Below, piece after piece: positions 1 through 11,221 of a stretch of DNA of 64,000 bases; the first letter of the stretch is position 1, and every line of letters starts with the position of its first letter. The stretch spans positions 6,042,889 through 6,106,888 of the forward strand of contig JAJHZJ010000808.1 of the NCBI GenBank assembly GCA_023548195.1. Reading direction: 5' to 3'. A model generated the notes under the pieces. The model had not been told where the DNA came from, made no database searches, and was given only the letters and a program-made list of their open reading frames with translations. The stretch is from Bettongia penicillata ogilbyi (lineage: Eukaryota > Chordata > Mammalia > Diprotodontia > Potoroidae). The translations under genes were made by a program, and so were the position numbers.

Positions 1-914
1 TCTAATAACTTTCTGTTTTAACTAATTCTTGCAAATTGGGTATTTCCCTGGGACAAAATTTGTTGTTCTTCTTGGAGGTGGCCACCCTCTTTGGCCACTC
101 ATAAAGTTGGTCTTGCTTTTGGGATGATGGTGCTATATGACTTGAGTTTTACCAGTGAACATATGTCTTTTGATTTCTGATCTTTCTGTGGGAATTTTCT
201 TTTCAAAACAAGCATAGATTTATTTAGCTGGCTGTTTATTAACTAGCTAAGCACTGTGTTAAGCAATAAGGGACATATGAAGGAGGTAAAGGCATAATCC
301 TTCCCTTAATTGCCCTGTCATGGCCCATTTCCCTTTGGGAAATCTTGGAGATGTTTGAGATTTCCAGCTGCAAGCTCCCCTTCTCTGTGTGAAGCATCCT
401 GAGCCCCACAGCCTTCAAGCAGGTACATGCTGCTCTCCTTCGATTAGATCAGTGCTGATAGCCAGGGTTGCCTTTTCCTTCTCACCTGGTTTTAAAGTGT
501 GCAGTGAGAGATGCAGAACATGAGCCTCCAAAGCGGCAAAGCAAAGATAACCTTGAAGGGAGCAAACGAACACGCATATTGATAGACTGATGTGTGTGCA
601 TATTGATTCCTCCTTGCCTCTCCCCGATTTCTTAGGTCTTCTGCTGTTTGTCCAGGCTAGTTAGAAGTAATGCTACAAAATACCCTTTTCCTTCCAACAA
701 GCCCTGTGCAGATCTTGCAGTTGTTTGTAAATACATAATTGTTGAAGAACACAATGTAGAAGGCAGTATTACTTGGTGGCTACTGATGATATAGAGATCC
801 ATGGCAGGTACACAGTACCTAGTCCTGTTGGGAGACCCAGGATCATAAGGGGTGGTTCTTCCCTGGATCCCGGTTTGAAAAGTGGGCCAGTTAGCAATAG
901 AACTGGAAACAGAG
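1..914. other. Unassigned, no gene seen
   Basis: Mixed-composition sequence. A 97-codon minus-strand ORF (632-925) has no recognisable motif. No repeat family could be assigned. Confidence 0.4.
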
Positions 915-1294
915 TGGGTGTTCATTGACTAGGGAATGACTGAACAAACTGTAATATATCAATGTATCACAGTGCTATTGTCCCATAAGAGATGACGTGC
1001 ATGGACAACCCAGAGAAATGTGGGAAGGCTGTGGACCGATGTAGGGGATAGTAAGCAGAAGGAAAACATCATTCAAAATGATTACAATAAAGGCAAAAGA
1101 AAACAGCTCTAAAAGGCAGCTGAACTCAGACACAACTGAAACAATGGAACAAGGATAACAACCTACACACAGCTCTATATACGGTGAGTACTAAAGATGT
1201 TAGTTGAATTGAATTGGATTGTACCATTTAGTGATGTGAAGAAAAGGGAACTTATGAACTAGTATAGAACAGCTAATTGCCATATGTACACTTG
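915..1294 (+). mobile_element. Old L1 3' fragment
   Basis: ACTAGGGAATGACTGAACAA, then a degenerate segment with CCATAAGAGATGA and a 3' UTR-like sequence correspond to the end of marsupial L1 ORF2 and 3' UTR. Strongly diverged. Confidence 0.6.
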
Positions 1295-1311
1295 TTCAAT
1301 GTTCTTATTTA

Positions 1312-1387
1312 CTTTTAAAAAAAGTTTTTAAAGCTTAATCAAGATTTTATTCTGTACCCAAAAGAAAGGTATTTTTAAACTACTGAT
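1312..1387 (-). mobile_element. Probable 3'-transduced flank of the L1 tip
   Basis: Between the left target-site duplication and the internal A-tract of the L1 there are 76 bp of non-L1 sequence. On the minus strand it contains AATAAA (complement of 1346-1351) and ends in an imperfect A-rich run. This arrangement is that of an L1 transcript that bypassed its own poly-A signal. The terminal A-tract is impure, so this remains an inference. Confidence 0.45.
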
Positions 1388-1567
1388 GCTTTTTTCTTTT
1401 TTTAAAAAATATATTCATTTTATTTATTTTCAATGCTCCACAATCACTACCATGAAACCCAGATTTTTCTTTCTCCCTACCTACCCCTCATAACCCCCTT
1501 CCCTCCCCGAGATGGCATACAATTCCATATAGGATCTAGACATACATTCCCACCGAACACATTTCCA
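1388..1567 (-). mobile_element. L1 3' UTR tip, antisense
   Basis: Plus strand reads T-rich tail, TATTTTCAATGCTCCACAAT, a C-rich block and ATATAGGATCTAGACATACA, the reverse complement of the marsupial L1 3' UTR also seen at 40.1 kb. Its right end abuts a 17-bp repeat (TTCAATGTTCTTATTTA at 1568-1584) that also occurs at 1295-1311, indicating a target-site duplication enclosing 1312-1567. Confidence 0.8.
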
Positions 1568-1664
1568 TTCAATGTTCTTATTTAATATGACACATAGCTT
1601 TTTAAAACCACACACACACACATAGTGTCTCTCTAGGCAAATCACTTCTCAATGCTCTATGAAA

Positions 1665-1857
1665 CTCTAACCTGGGGTCCTCGGAGAAGTGTCAGGGAGG
1701 TCCCTAAAGTTGGATGGGGAAAAATATTACACCTTTATGTTCAGTAACTTTGAACTGAAATTTAGCATGTCCTTCAAATATGAATGAAATATGAAAAGGC
1801 ATCCATGGGCTTCATTAGATCACCAAAAGTCCATGACACACAAAAAGTTAAGAACAT
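1665..1857 (+). mobile_element. hAT-like MITE, copy 1
   Basis: Starts CTCTAACCTGGGGTCC and ends CACAAAAAGTTAAGAACA; the end complements (GTTCTTAACTTTTTGTG) resemble the start of copy 2 (GGGGTTCTTACCCTGG), giving short terminal inverted repeats. It has no ORF. The family name was not assigned; an 8-bp target duplication could not be confirmed. Confidence 0.5.
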
Positions 1858-1974
1858 TTCCTGCTCTAAGAATATAAATTTCAGAGAGAGAGCAGACCTC
1901 CAATGGGGAGTTTCCTTGCTCAGGTGTTCCCTGTATGAATGAAATCAAAGGTCTGGTTCCGATCTATCCCAAAG

Positions 1975-2150
1975 GAGCAGTGGAAGGAGTGGGGAGATAA
2001 TGGGTTCAAATCCCAGCTTTGCAATTTAATGATGTGTGACTTTGGGCAAAGTGACATTCTCTCTGGGTTTCAGTCTCTTCATCAGTAAAAGTGAGGAGGT
2101 AGGTGGTGGTAATTGACCTCTAAGTTTCCTTAAATCTAAGATCTCAAGTG
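1975..2150 (+). mobile_element. CORE-SINE (MIR/MAR class)
   Basis: GGGTTCAAATCCCAGCTTTG, TGTGTGACTTTGGGCAAAGT and CTCTTCATCAGTAAAA follow head-core order; the tail CCTCTAAGTTTCCTTAAATC is of the older type. Confidence 0.8.
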
Positions 2151-2209
2151 TATAAGAAATGTCTTTTGTGCTCTGTGAGATCTAAGGAAGAAAAAAAACA
2201 TTTGAAGCT

Positions 2210-2285
2210 GGGAGATCATGGAAGGCTTTATGGAGAAAGTAGCATTTGAGCTGGATTTTGAAGGCTAAGAAGGGATTGAACAGAG
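2210..2285 (-). mobile_element. L2 fragment, antisense
   Basis: GGAAGGCTTTATGGAGAAAG followed by TTTGAGCTGGATTTTGAAGG is the complement of a typical L2 3' segment. Confidence 0.7.
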
Positions 2286-2295
2286 AGGCCAGACT

Positions 2296-2405
2296 CACTG
2301 AATCTCAGCGTTGGAGGAGTTAAGAGATCATCTAGCTTAATGTCCACCTGAACAGGAATCCCCTCTTCAGCATACCTAATAAATGGTCATATAGTCTCCA
2401 GTATA
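2296..2405 (-). mobile_element. L3/CR1-type LINE 3' fragment, antisense
   Basis: GAATCTCAGCGTTGGAGGAG, then TCATCTAGCTTAATGTCCAC and GAACAGGAATCCCCTCTTCA have the layout of CR1/L3 3' ends in reverse complement. Confidence 0.6.
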
Positions 2406-2576
2406 GTGGGGGTAGGATGGGTGTTGGGTGGGAAGGATCACATTCCAGTTGTAGGAAATGGTGCGGACAAAATTAGCCAGGTAGGAAAACACAGGATGTG
2501 TTTGGAGGGACTCTTGTCTGCTTCACTGAGTGCTCCTTGATGGGAAACAGTGAAGTGGGTGCAGTTGTGATAACGG

Positions 2577-3060
2577 GCTGTCTGAGAAAACATTTTGTTT
2601 ACCTACTCACCTATTCAGAAGGAAGTGCAGAACCACAGTAAGCCATTTTTACATCTAAGGCAGGACTGGCGGAGGTCCTACCATATGGTTCTTCTGGGGA
2701 GGGGGAATCTTACCCTGTCAGCAATATGGGGGAAGGAGCCCATCTTAGGACACTGGGACCTGTCAGCAATATGGGGGAAGGAGCCCATCTTAGGACACTG
2801 GGAGGTTTCTAAATTGTTGGAGAGAAAGGGTGGAGAAGGAGACTGGAGAAAGAGATTTCCTGTCCAGGGCTGTGGATGCTGGAGGAGCTTGCCCCATATT
2901 ATCTACACCGCTCAAGGTAGGGTAAGAAAGGGAAACAAGTCTTGGAAAACGCTTTCCATAGTTCCATGGTCCCTGACTATTTACCACTCTGGGGAGATGA
3001 ACAGACCAATCTTCTGATGATTTACAGAATAAGTTGAGCTTCATTAGCATATATAAGCAT
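2577..3060 (+). other. Unassigned segment with a 45-bp tandem duplication
   Basis: Contains the direct repeat 2714-2803 and a TATA-like CATATATAAG near 3048. A 140-codon ORF spans 2595-3017 only because the 45-bp unit adds 15 codons in frame; it matches no family I recognise. A duplicated enhancer in a retroviral U3 is one possible reading. Confidence 0.3.
2714..2803. repeat. 45-bp perfect tandem duplication
   Basis: Unit starts CCTGTCAGCAATATGGGGG and ends GACACTGGGA. The two copies, at 2714-2758 and 2759-2803, are identical, suggesting a recent event or an assembly artefact. Confidence 0.95.
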
Positions 3061-4958
3061 CATCTTGGACAGACTGTATAAGATTGACTATATACATTTT
3101 ATATGCACAGTGCTTGGGCAGGGATTGGTAATGGGGAGCATAAGAGACACTACTTTGTCTTGTGGTCATTTATCTCTTAGTTTTTCAGGGGTTTATTAAG
3201 TGGATAAATTAGCTGTTGCAAAAATCTGACCTTTGCCCAGGATCAAACAGTTGGGCTAATTTAAGTTCATACATGCCTCTCTTTCTCTCTCAACTATTTG
3301 TCTATACACATTTTCATATGTACATTTTCATATATATATGATATTATATTTGGTTGACTCTCAAAACTAGATCAAAGAATGTGGATTTGTTGAAGCAATG
3401 TCCTTGTAATCTTCCTCACAATGGATTCCTCAGACATTGTAGAAGACATCTAAATAGCTTGTGATGAATCTTAATATCATTATTACTATGCAACCCTGAA
3501 TCCAGAATGATGGGAATAGAGGGAGTGAGAAAACCCAACTACGCATCATCCTACAGGAATCAGCCAAATCCCAATGACTGCATACAGGTGCTAAGGTAAT
3601 ACCTTTCCTGCCCCTCCCTCATGTGGTGGTGTGGATGGCTAAGTTTGTAAAGAAGGCAGGTGAACCCTGATCAGAGGACCCCCAAGACACTCTACCAATT
3701 CTAGGACTCTGCTAACTTCACTGCAACTTCTTCCATGAGATGGATGAAGCCAAGGGATGAAATATTTTAGGAACTATTCTAGTCAATGCAATTGCCTACT
3801 GGCCCATTTCACACTTGCAAGGAATCCTAAAATGTGAAATACTGAACAAAGGACTTTAGTAAGTGTTAATCTGTCTGCTATATTTGCTATAGACTGCTCT
3901 AGAGTTCTGGAGACCAGCTCAAGAAAGTTCCACTCTAAATAAAAAATCTAGATCATGAATAAACCCTGGCCCCTTTCTTTATTCTTTGAATATCTGACCT
4001 CCTGTGAAGAGGAGAGTTTCTTAGAAGCCCAGCCAAGATCTGGGAGAACAAGTTCCTATCTCTAAGAGATCAAGCCCAACTGTGAGATGAGTCAGATTCT
4101 CATCCTGCTTCCCTTCACCCTTCTCAGTGCCCTCTACCAAATACAGTCAATGTTCAATGATCTCAAAAAGTAGATCTGTAGTGGGAGGAAACAGGTAACA
4201 CTTTCTACCATTTGCCTACCATTTGCAAACCTTAAACCTCTTCCAAGATGAGGAACTTCCCAATAAAAAGTCAGTAATCAGACTTTTCCTGAAGAAGGAC
4301 AAGCTGAGAAGTCATTTTAGGAGTTTGGATACCACCATCTCAATCTGGGCACAGATTTCTAGGCCAGCAGCTCCCCCCTCCCATCTCCAGTCATCTGAGG
4401 GTTCCATTAGTGGTATAGACTACCCTAGTGTAAATCTCATTAAGACATGTGAGAACTGTGAGTGGGTGCTCTCCCTCTCTAGGATAGATACTATTTTGTC
4501 ACATGATCACTGTCTCAGAGATGCCTTTGCCACCAAATGCAGAAACGGGTGGGAGGAACTGATCAGTCCTTCTAACTTTACATTCTTCACACAAATAGCC
4601 CTCATTACTGCAATAAGTAGTCCTAATTTCATTATTTTCTCTAGCTCTAAGAGGCTATGATTTTATGAGCTGATCATTGCCCTTCTAAGGATTTTATCAT
4701 CTATCTGGGGATTTGTGATAAAAGGTTTGGGACTGACTGATAATCCAATAGGAGTTAGGAGAGGAAAAATCAATATGGGCTGACATAGTCAAAGTCTTCA
4801 TGCAGGAAGTGAGAGAATATGGCCTGAATAAAGATACAAAGGTGAGAGATGTATGTAGAGCTTAGTGTAAAAAGTTATTGACTTCAGCAGAGTTTGTATG
4901 TTGAGGGGTTTTAAGTAATAAAGATTTTAAACTTTAATAGGAGTCAGATTGTGGGTGA
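3061..4958. other. Unassigned, no gene seen
   Basis: About 1.9 kb without a recognised repeat. A 145-codon plus ORF (4223-4660, MQTLNLFQDEELPNKK...) has no known domain. A direct 11-bp doublet (CTACCATTTGC) occurs at 4206-4227. Confidence 0.35.
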
Positions 4959-5178
4959 GCAGGTAGGTGGCACAGTGGATAAAGTGCTGGGTCTGGCGTC
5001 TGGAAGACCTGAGTTCAAATCTGGCCTCAGAAACTTACTAACTGTGTGACCCTGGGTGAATCACTTAACACTGTTTGCCTCAGGTTCCTCATCTGTAAAA
5101 CGAGCTGGAAAAGGAAATGGCAAACCACTCCAGTATCTCTGCCAAGAAAACCCCAAATGAGGTCATGAAAAATCATAT
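4959..5178 (+). mobile_element. CORE-SINE with long tail
   Basis: GCAGGTAGGTGGCACAGTGG head, CTGTGTGACCCTGGGTGAAT core, GGAAATGGCAAACCACTCC tail. Well preserved, so comparatively young. Confidence 0.9.
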
Positions 5179-5440
5179 ATAAGTGAACCAGATTTTAGAA
5201 GGCTTTGAATGCCTGGTTAAGGAGTTCGGATTCTATCCTCTAGACACTGGAGGAGACTAGAACTGCAAAATTATGATTTGAATTTGTTTTTTTTTTTTGA
5301 ACAGATCTCTACCTTGGTAGAGATAGCATTTTAGGGAGGTTAATTTGATAATATTACACAGGATAGATTAGAGGCTTGAAGGATTGCTATAAAGTCATCT
5401 AGCTAATGAAGCCTTGGACTAGGGTGGTGAGAATGGAGAG
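5179..5440 (-). mobile_element. L2 fragment, antisense
   Basis: AGAAGGCTTTGAATGCCTGG, GGATTCTATCCTCTAGACAC and GGACTAGGGTGGTGAGAATG follow antisense L2 order, with a T-run at 5287-5298. Confidence 0.75.
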
Positions 5441-5767
5441 AGAGAAGAAAGATCTAACTGGAAAGAAATTTCAAAATAAAACTTGGAGATTGGCTGGATA
5501 GAGGCAATTTCTTCCAGGGTATCAGAATGGTGGCACCACAAATAAATAAGAGTGATCTTTCCCTGGGCTAGACCAGAATCAATCTGGGATATCTGGGTGG
5601 CAGAAGGACCTGCTACCAGTGGAAGCATCTCTCCCTCTCCCTCCACTTTTGTCTATCTTTTACTCTCTCCCCTGCCAGCCCAGAACCATCAGGGATGCTT
5701 CATTGTTCACACACCTTGGATAAGTGTCACAAACTGCATTCTGATGAGATGAAGATTACTAGCTCCT

Positions 5768-5945
5768 AAAGGCATCTAGATAGGCCAGTGGATAGAACAC
5801 AGAACCTGGAGTCAGGAAGATCTAAGTTCAAATCTGGCCTCAAATGTTTCCTAGCTGTGTGACCTTGGGCAAGTCACATAACCTCTGTCTGCCTCAGTTT
5901 CCTCAACTATAAAATGGAGATTACAATAGAACCTACCTCCAAGAT
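5768..5945 (+). mobile_element. CORE-SINE (MAR class)
   Basis: GGCCAGTGGATAGAACACAG, GTGTGACCTTGGGCAAGTCA, CAGTTTCCTCAACTATAAAA and tail AACCTACCTCC. Lies between two antisense L2 segments. Confidence 0.88.
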
Positions 5946-6094
5946 TTGAATTTAGGTTTTCTTGACTTTAGGTCCAGTGCTTCATTAACATCCCAAACTA
6001 GTTGTGTGGAGAAGGAATTATATATAAAAAAGGAGACAAAGAAGGAACTATTGGAGGAGTAGGAGGATAGTTCCACAAACTAAGGGAGGAGTAG

Positions 6095-6205
6095 GTGATC
6101 AAAAGTTAAATGCCCAAGAGAGACTAAGAAGATTGAGTACCTGGAAGAGGTCATTGGATATTACAAGAAGTGGATCATTAATGACCTTTAAGAGTGATGT
6201 GGATA
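6095..6205 (-). mobile_element. L2 fragment, antisense
   Basis: GAAGAGGTCATTGGATATTA and ATTAATGACCTTTAAGAG match the complement of L2 further upstream than the 5179-5440 segment. Probably the same copy, interrupted by a SINE. Confidence 0.6.
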
Positions 6206-6554
6206 AGAGTCGGATTTCTTAGGGCTCCTTAAATTCTGAGTGGCTGTGAACTACTGACGAATGTCATTTCTACCTTAAACATCTATTTCTTCTCCTTTCT
6301 CCTCTACTCTCCCTTCCCTTCATTGTACTTAATTTCCTTCCTCAAGCCTCAAACCAAGATAGCAAATGGGTAGGGGCTGGATGGTCAGGTTTAGGGTGTT
6401 TGATCAGAGTTGCACACATAGGATTTGGGTTATGGGAAGGTATAATTTCCCTTTTCTTGCCCCATAAGCTCTGTGCACAGAATGGAGGTAATTTCAGGGT
6501 TTTTGAAAAAAGACATATGTCGGGAGAGCCAATTTTTTGCTTGAGTATTGACCT

Positions 6555-6715
6555 TCTCTCTGCTTTGAATACTCAACCCCTCTTATTTCTATCTTTCAAA
6601 TGGAAATAATCATCCTGTATTCACCTACCTCATACAGATGCTGGACAGATTGATTAGTTCATGTTTACAATTGCTTTCAGGATGAAAAGTGCCAAGTATT
6701 ATTATTATGTTCTCT
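6555..6715 (+). mobile_element. CORE-SINE 3' remnant
   Basis: TTTCAAATGGAAATAATCAT, TTCACCTACCTCATACAGAT and AAGTGCCAAGTATTATTATT resemble a CORE 3' half and tail. Weak. Confidence 0.4.
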
Positions 6716-7896
6716 AAAAGAAATTTTATAGCTGTTAAAAAGAAAGTACAAGCTAGGTTCTTATCTTAAAAAAAAAAAAACAACCAAAACATTTTCATGG
6801 GTAGAATATTTATTTGGTCTCTCCCAAAAAAGGTATCAGGCAACTTCCTGGAGCAAGTTTTTCTGTTATGAATGACCTGGTCAATTTACTTCCCAGGAAT
6901 GTACCTCGGGCACTCAGGTGAAGGTGAATGTCAATGCTTGATGTCAGCCAGGGATACAGGATCTTCTCCAGATGCACTGCTGATAAAATGTTGCTTTTGC
7001 ATCTTGTCAGATGGCTATTGCCTCAAATGCTACTGACATCAAGTTAAATCATATAAAGGGTGTTGGAGATGAAGCATATCTGGGTGAGTTTTTTTTCCTC
7101 CCAGAATACTTTGAACTTACAACCCTTTCCCCTTGGCCCAGAATCAATTATACTTCCTTAGGGGCCACATGCAGTTTTCTGTATAGAGGTTTTCTTCTTC
7201 TTCTTTTTCTTTTTAATATATATGAAACCCAGAAGGTTCAGTACTTAAATTTTAAAAAATGTAAAAATGTTACATTCCTTATGAACATCTTGTTTTCCAT
7301 CTGGGATGAGACTTTTTCCTGTTTTTGAGTTGATATAGAGTCAGGGGAAGTTATAAAGAAAGTCTTAAATTACTTCTTTGCAAATAAAAAAAATTTTTCT
7401 TGGTTTGAAGTGCAGGGCTTGAGAATGGATGCTGGTGGCCTGAGGTTCCCGGTCTGCTTGGCTGGCAGTTCCATAGTCCTTGGTGCTTTTAGCATGATTT
7501 ATGCATAAACTTTTAAAGTGAAATTTATGAACTGCATTAAATGCTAAGGAACAAGCATAAAAATCAGCAATTTGAGAGTCTGGAGCAGTAGAACACTGTG
7601 TACAAATAGTCCAAATGAAAATAATAAGGTAATAGATGGATCAGAGAAGCATAAATGGCTTTCTGACATGAAGGGGCCAGGCTTTGGGAAATTCTTTAAT
7701 TATCTCCTAATTGCCTGGATGAGCTAGTGCTGGGGCAGATTGATGAAATCAAAGGGGGGCTATTAGAAAGAGAAAGAAGTAGAATTGTAGCTAGGGTAGT
7801 AGTAATGGCTTGGTCGATTGGACCCGAGGGTAGAATCAGGAAAATGAAGTACTGTCTCCTTGAACTTTGCCAGTTGGTAAGAATTTCATCTCTTGT
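6716..7896. other. Unassigned, no gene seen
   Basis: Includes an A-run at 6769-6780. A 105-codon ORF at 7011-7328 has no motif. Confidence 0.35.
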
Positions 7897-8290
7897 AGGA
7901 TCTCAAAGTTTTAAGAAACTTCACAAGTCATCTAGCTCAACCCATACCTGAAGCATTCTGTAGCTTTCCAGACAAATAAATAGTAACTCATCAGTAAAGG
8001 GAACTCATTATTTTCTGAGGCAAGCATTGCTATTTCAGACAGTTCAAATTCTTTGGAAATTTGTCTTTTTTTAAGCCAAAATCTGCCCCTATGCAGATTG
8101 GTCTTCTGGAGTCAAATAAAAAATCTTTCTCATCTTAGATTTTCAAATTAAATCATATCTTCAAACTTAATCATATCTTCTCCTAAGGTGTCTCTTCAAG
8201 TTGAATAATTTCCCAACTTACTTCAACCAATCCTCCTTTGGTATGATTTCCCATTCCTTCATTACCATGTTTATCCTAGTACCAGCTATA
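7897..8290 (-). mobile_element. L3/CR1-type LINE 3' fragment, antisense
   Basis: AGTCATCTAGCTCAACCCAT, CTTTTTTTAAGCCAAAATCT, AAATCATATCTTCTCCTAAG-like and TTCAACCAATCCTCCTTTGG occur in the reverse-complement order of CR1/L3 termini. Confidence 0.65.
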
Positions 8291-8704
8291 GCCTCGCATG
8301 TAATAGGGCTATCTGACTGCAGCTTCCCAAAGACTTTGAAAGGATTTGAACACTCGGCAGATGATGGATTAGCTAGTGTTATGCAGGGACTAGTCTAGCT
8401 ACATTCAGAGAGGCTGTTTACTAGAAGACTGACCCCCAGGTGATGGTTTTTTGTTTTTGATTTTGATTTTTGCGACCACAGCATCTCATGAAAACTGTCT
8501 CTGAAGGCAAAGAAACTTCATAATCTGCAGTGGCAGAAGCTGTACCCACACTGATTAAATCATGGCTCTTTTAAATTATTAATTATTAAATTAATTATAT
8601 TATATTAACTTTTTTTTTACTGCAGAGTAATACTCTTCACTCATATTAAGTTTACAGTCCACTAAATCCCCAGGTCCTTTTCATAACAAACTATTGGCAC
8701 ATCC

Positions 8705-8875
8705 CAGTATTGTCAGAGATAGATATATAACCATGGCCAAGTCATTTAATTTCTTCATGCCTCTGTTTGCTCATAGGTGAAATGGACATAATAATATTTC
8801 AATCACCAATTTCACAGGACAATTGTGAAGGAAGAGATTTTAAAGTGCTATTTCCTTGAATTATTATAATTTAAA
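8705..8875 (+). mobile_element. CORE-SINE remnant
   Basis: ATATAACCATGGCCAAGTCA, GCCTCTGTTTGCTCATAGGT and TTTTAAAGTGCTATTTCCTT follow core-tail order. Confidence 0.65.
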
Positions 8876-8947
8876 TACAATTCATTATAAAAAGTCTGTA
8901 GAGACTCTGTAGTCTGGGAGAAGTGCCAAGTACCCTGGAAGATGAAA

Positions 8948-9245
8948 TCTTAAAAAAAAAAATTTCTTTTTTCAGTTAAGAAAAATCAAATTTTCCCTCC
9001 CTCTCACTCACCCCCTCTCAACTGGAAAGAAAGAGAAAAACAAAATTCTTGCAACAAATATGCAGCTTCAAGCAAAACAATTTCTCATATTGGCTATGTC
9101 CAAAAACACCAAAACAAAACAAAACACACATCTTCTTTTGTACCCTGAGTCCACCACCCCTTCGTCAGGGTGGGGAGCACAAGTCATTATTGGTCCTCTG
9201 GCATTGTGATTGGTCATAGCATTGACCTGAGTATCAGAGATTTTT
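8948..9245 (-). mobile_element. L1 3' UTR fragment, antisense
   Basis: T/C-rich plus-strand sequence with TTGCAACAAATATGCA, CTCATATTGGCTATGTCC and CCTGAGTCCACCACCCCTTC matches the reverse complement of a marsupial L1 3' UTR subtype different from the one at 40 kb. Confidence 0.65.
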
Positions 9246-10310
9246 GTTTTAATAGTACAAGGCTAGCTATGTTGATGTGATTTTGTTGTGTGTGAATGCC
9301 TGGAAAGCATGGAGCCTACTTGGGGTCAATGCTCTTTAGTTAATGGTAATAATTGCTATTGTCAAGGCTTTTTTTGCTTGTGGATTGCTTTGGGAATTTG
9401 TATGGATGGAGAAAATCCATCCATATGTGCACCATGTTGGTCTTTCTCCCACTACCATTGTTTCCCAATATTTCTCAGCTTGGTCAAATCACCCCACACG
9501 CTGTTGTCAGTAGATTCCTCTGCTGGCTCTGTTCCTGGTCCCTCTTCCCTGTACAGCTGACCTAACAGCAGCTGCTTGGCTATCCTGCTGACATCACCCC
9601 ACCCCTCTGCACAGAGATGGGTTATCAAGGCTATGGTGCAATAAGGGTGGCTTCAGTGCTGCTGGATTCCCTCTGGGAAAGTACTACCCAAGTCATCCTC
9701 TAAAACTGCCAATGAAATATGGTTACACCCTGCTCATCCAGCATCACTTTTTTCCAATTACAGTATATTTGGTGCAATTACAATTCCCTGACTTATCCTA
9801 TTGTTCTTTAATAAAAATGACATAATCCAAATCAAGTTATTTTAATGGTAATTGGCCCCACCTGCTGCCTTTTACATCAAAGAAATTTAGACTCTGTGAT
9901 CATTACTAAGACAAATCCTAGGGATCCTCTTTAGGTAATTTGAGCGTGTTATGTAGAAAACATTCTTTGTAAATTCCCATCTTTCTTCCAAGACGCTAGT
10001 GACTTCAGGAATAATGCTCTTGTTCAGTTTTCAGCTCTACTGTGGGTCTCTTCCTAATCTGTCATTTCATTATTTATCTATTTAAAATAGGTAAGGGATA
10101 CAATTATAATCTTATTTGGAGGTCCTGCTGGTATTGTCTGATTCTCCTCGTAATTACAGGGGAAACCAGTTGCCAACAGGATTCAAAAAAGGGTCATCAG
10201 TACTTCGAAGAACCCTAGCCTAGGTGATATGCCACAATTACCAGCGCAGGTATACTGCCTGCTTCAGGCACCTACTCATCTAGTTTGCAGCTTGCAGCGA
10301 AGCAAGGGGT
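9246..10310. other. Single-copy segment, possible conserved non-coding DNA
   Basis: About 1 kb with no recognised repeat and balanced composition. Contains TGACATCACCCCACCCC-type GC-rich patches and AT-rich homeodomain-like ATTA sites (9757-9860). Short ORFs carry no motif. Confidence 0.35.
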
Positions 10311-10446
10311 GAGGGACAGTGAGAGACAGAGACAGAGTCAGAGAGACAGTGACAGAGACAGTGACAGAGACACAGAGACAGAGAAAGACAGAGAGAGACA
10401 GAGTGAGAGACCGAGAGAGGAAGAGACACAGACAGAGACAAAGACT
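10311..10446. repeat. Purine-rich GAGACA/GACAGA simple repeat
   Basis: About 135 bp of degenerate (GA)(CA) hexamer-type repeat, almost all A/G with regular single C. Open frames on both strands (for example 10285-10494 plus and 10276-10488 minus) are by-products of the repeat. Confidence 0.9.
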
Positions 10447-10461
10447 ACTAACTGTTCTAAT

Positions 10462-10570
10462 GGAATGAGACCCAGATTTGATCACCAACTTTGATACTTA
10501 GTACATATACGACCTTAGGTAAATCACTTAATTCCTCTGACTCAGAATTTCCTCATCTGTAAAGAGGCTT
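10462..10570 (+). mobile_element. CORE-SINE remnant
   Basis: ATACGACCTTAGGTAAATCA and TCAGAATTTCCTCATCTGTA represent the core. Confidence 0.65.
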
Positions 10571-11221
10571 GGTTTACAGACAATAAACTCCATAAAAGTC
10601 CATGTCAGTTTTAAATCCTATGAAAAAAGTGAAATAGTTTACCATTTTCAAGAGGCTTTTCAGTCTGTCTGTTGTTCCATTAAACTTAGCCTGATCTAAG
10701 GTAGTTGCCTTGTTACAGAAAATCTTCGGAAAGTTGAATATTTGCTTTTTCCTGAACTAAGAACGCTCTTAGATATTTATTGTCAGCAGAATCTCAGACT
10801 TGGCGAGGACATTCATAACATCCCTTTTTTTATATGTCAATAAAAACAAAATTCCTCTAGAGGGCACTAAGAGATTCCTCTTGAAAGGAGAGGACTGTCT
10901 GTAGAGTACCGCTTTCCAAAGTGGCATTTTGCTACAAAGGTGCTGAATCGAACTAAACTCATGTTTAGATACATATTTTTCCCACTGAGAAATTCTACTT
11001 CACTGGGGTTTGGGTTGGCGCAACTGGCTATCCTGCGCACAAAGAATGAATTGAGAGTAGTAGAGGTAGCAAGTCTAGTCTGAGGAAGACTTTTTCTGTT
11101 TCTTCCACAGTTGTTTTAAGTTTAAAAAGTAGGATCTAAATTCCAATGTCATTCCACTATATAATAAGGATCTTAACTTTGATCCAGATTCCCTGTTTTG
11201 TCCCATTAGTCCTATCAGGCA

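Noticed and set aside
2595..3017. 140-codon ORF with a repeated LSAIWGKEPILGHW peptide
   Set aside because: The length depends on an exact 45-bp duplication and no domain is recognisable; treated as non-coding.
4223..4660. 145-codon ORF
   Set aside because: No known motif, no splice or promoter context, and a length expected occasionally by chance in 64 kb.
4959..5040. tRNA-like sequence with B-box similarity
   Set aside because: It is the tRNA-derived head of a CORE-SINE, not a tRNA gene; the same holds for the other SINE heads.
10276..10494. Ser/Leu-rich and Arg/Asp-rich ORFs on opposite strands
   Set aside because: Both are translations of a simple purine-rich repeat.
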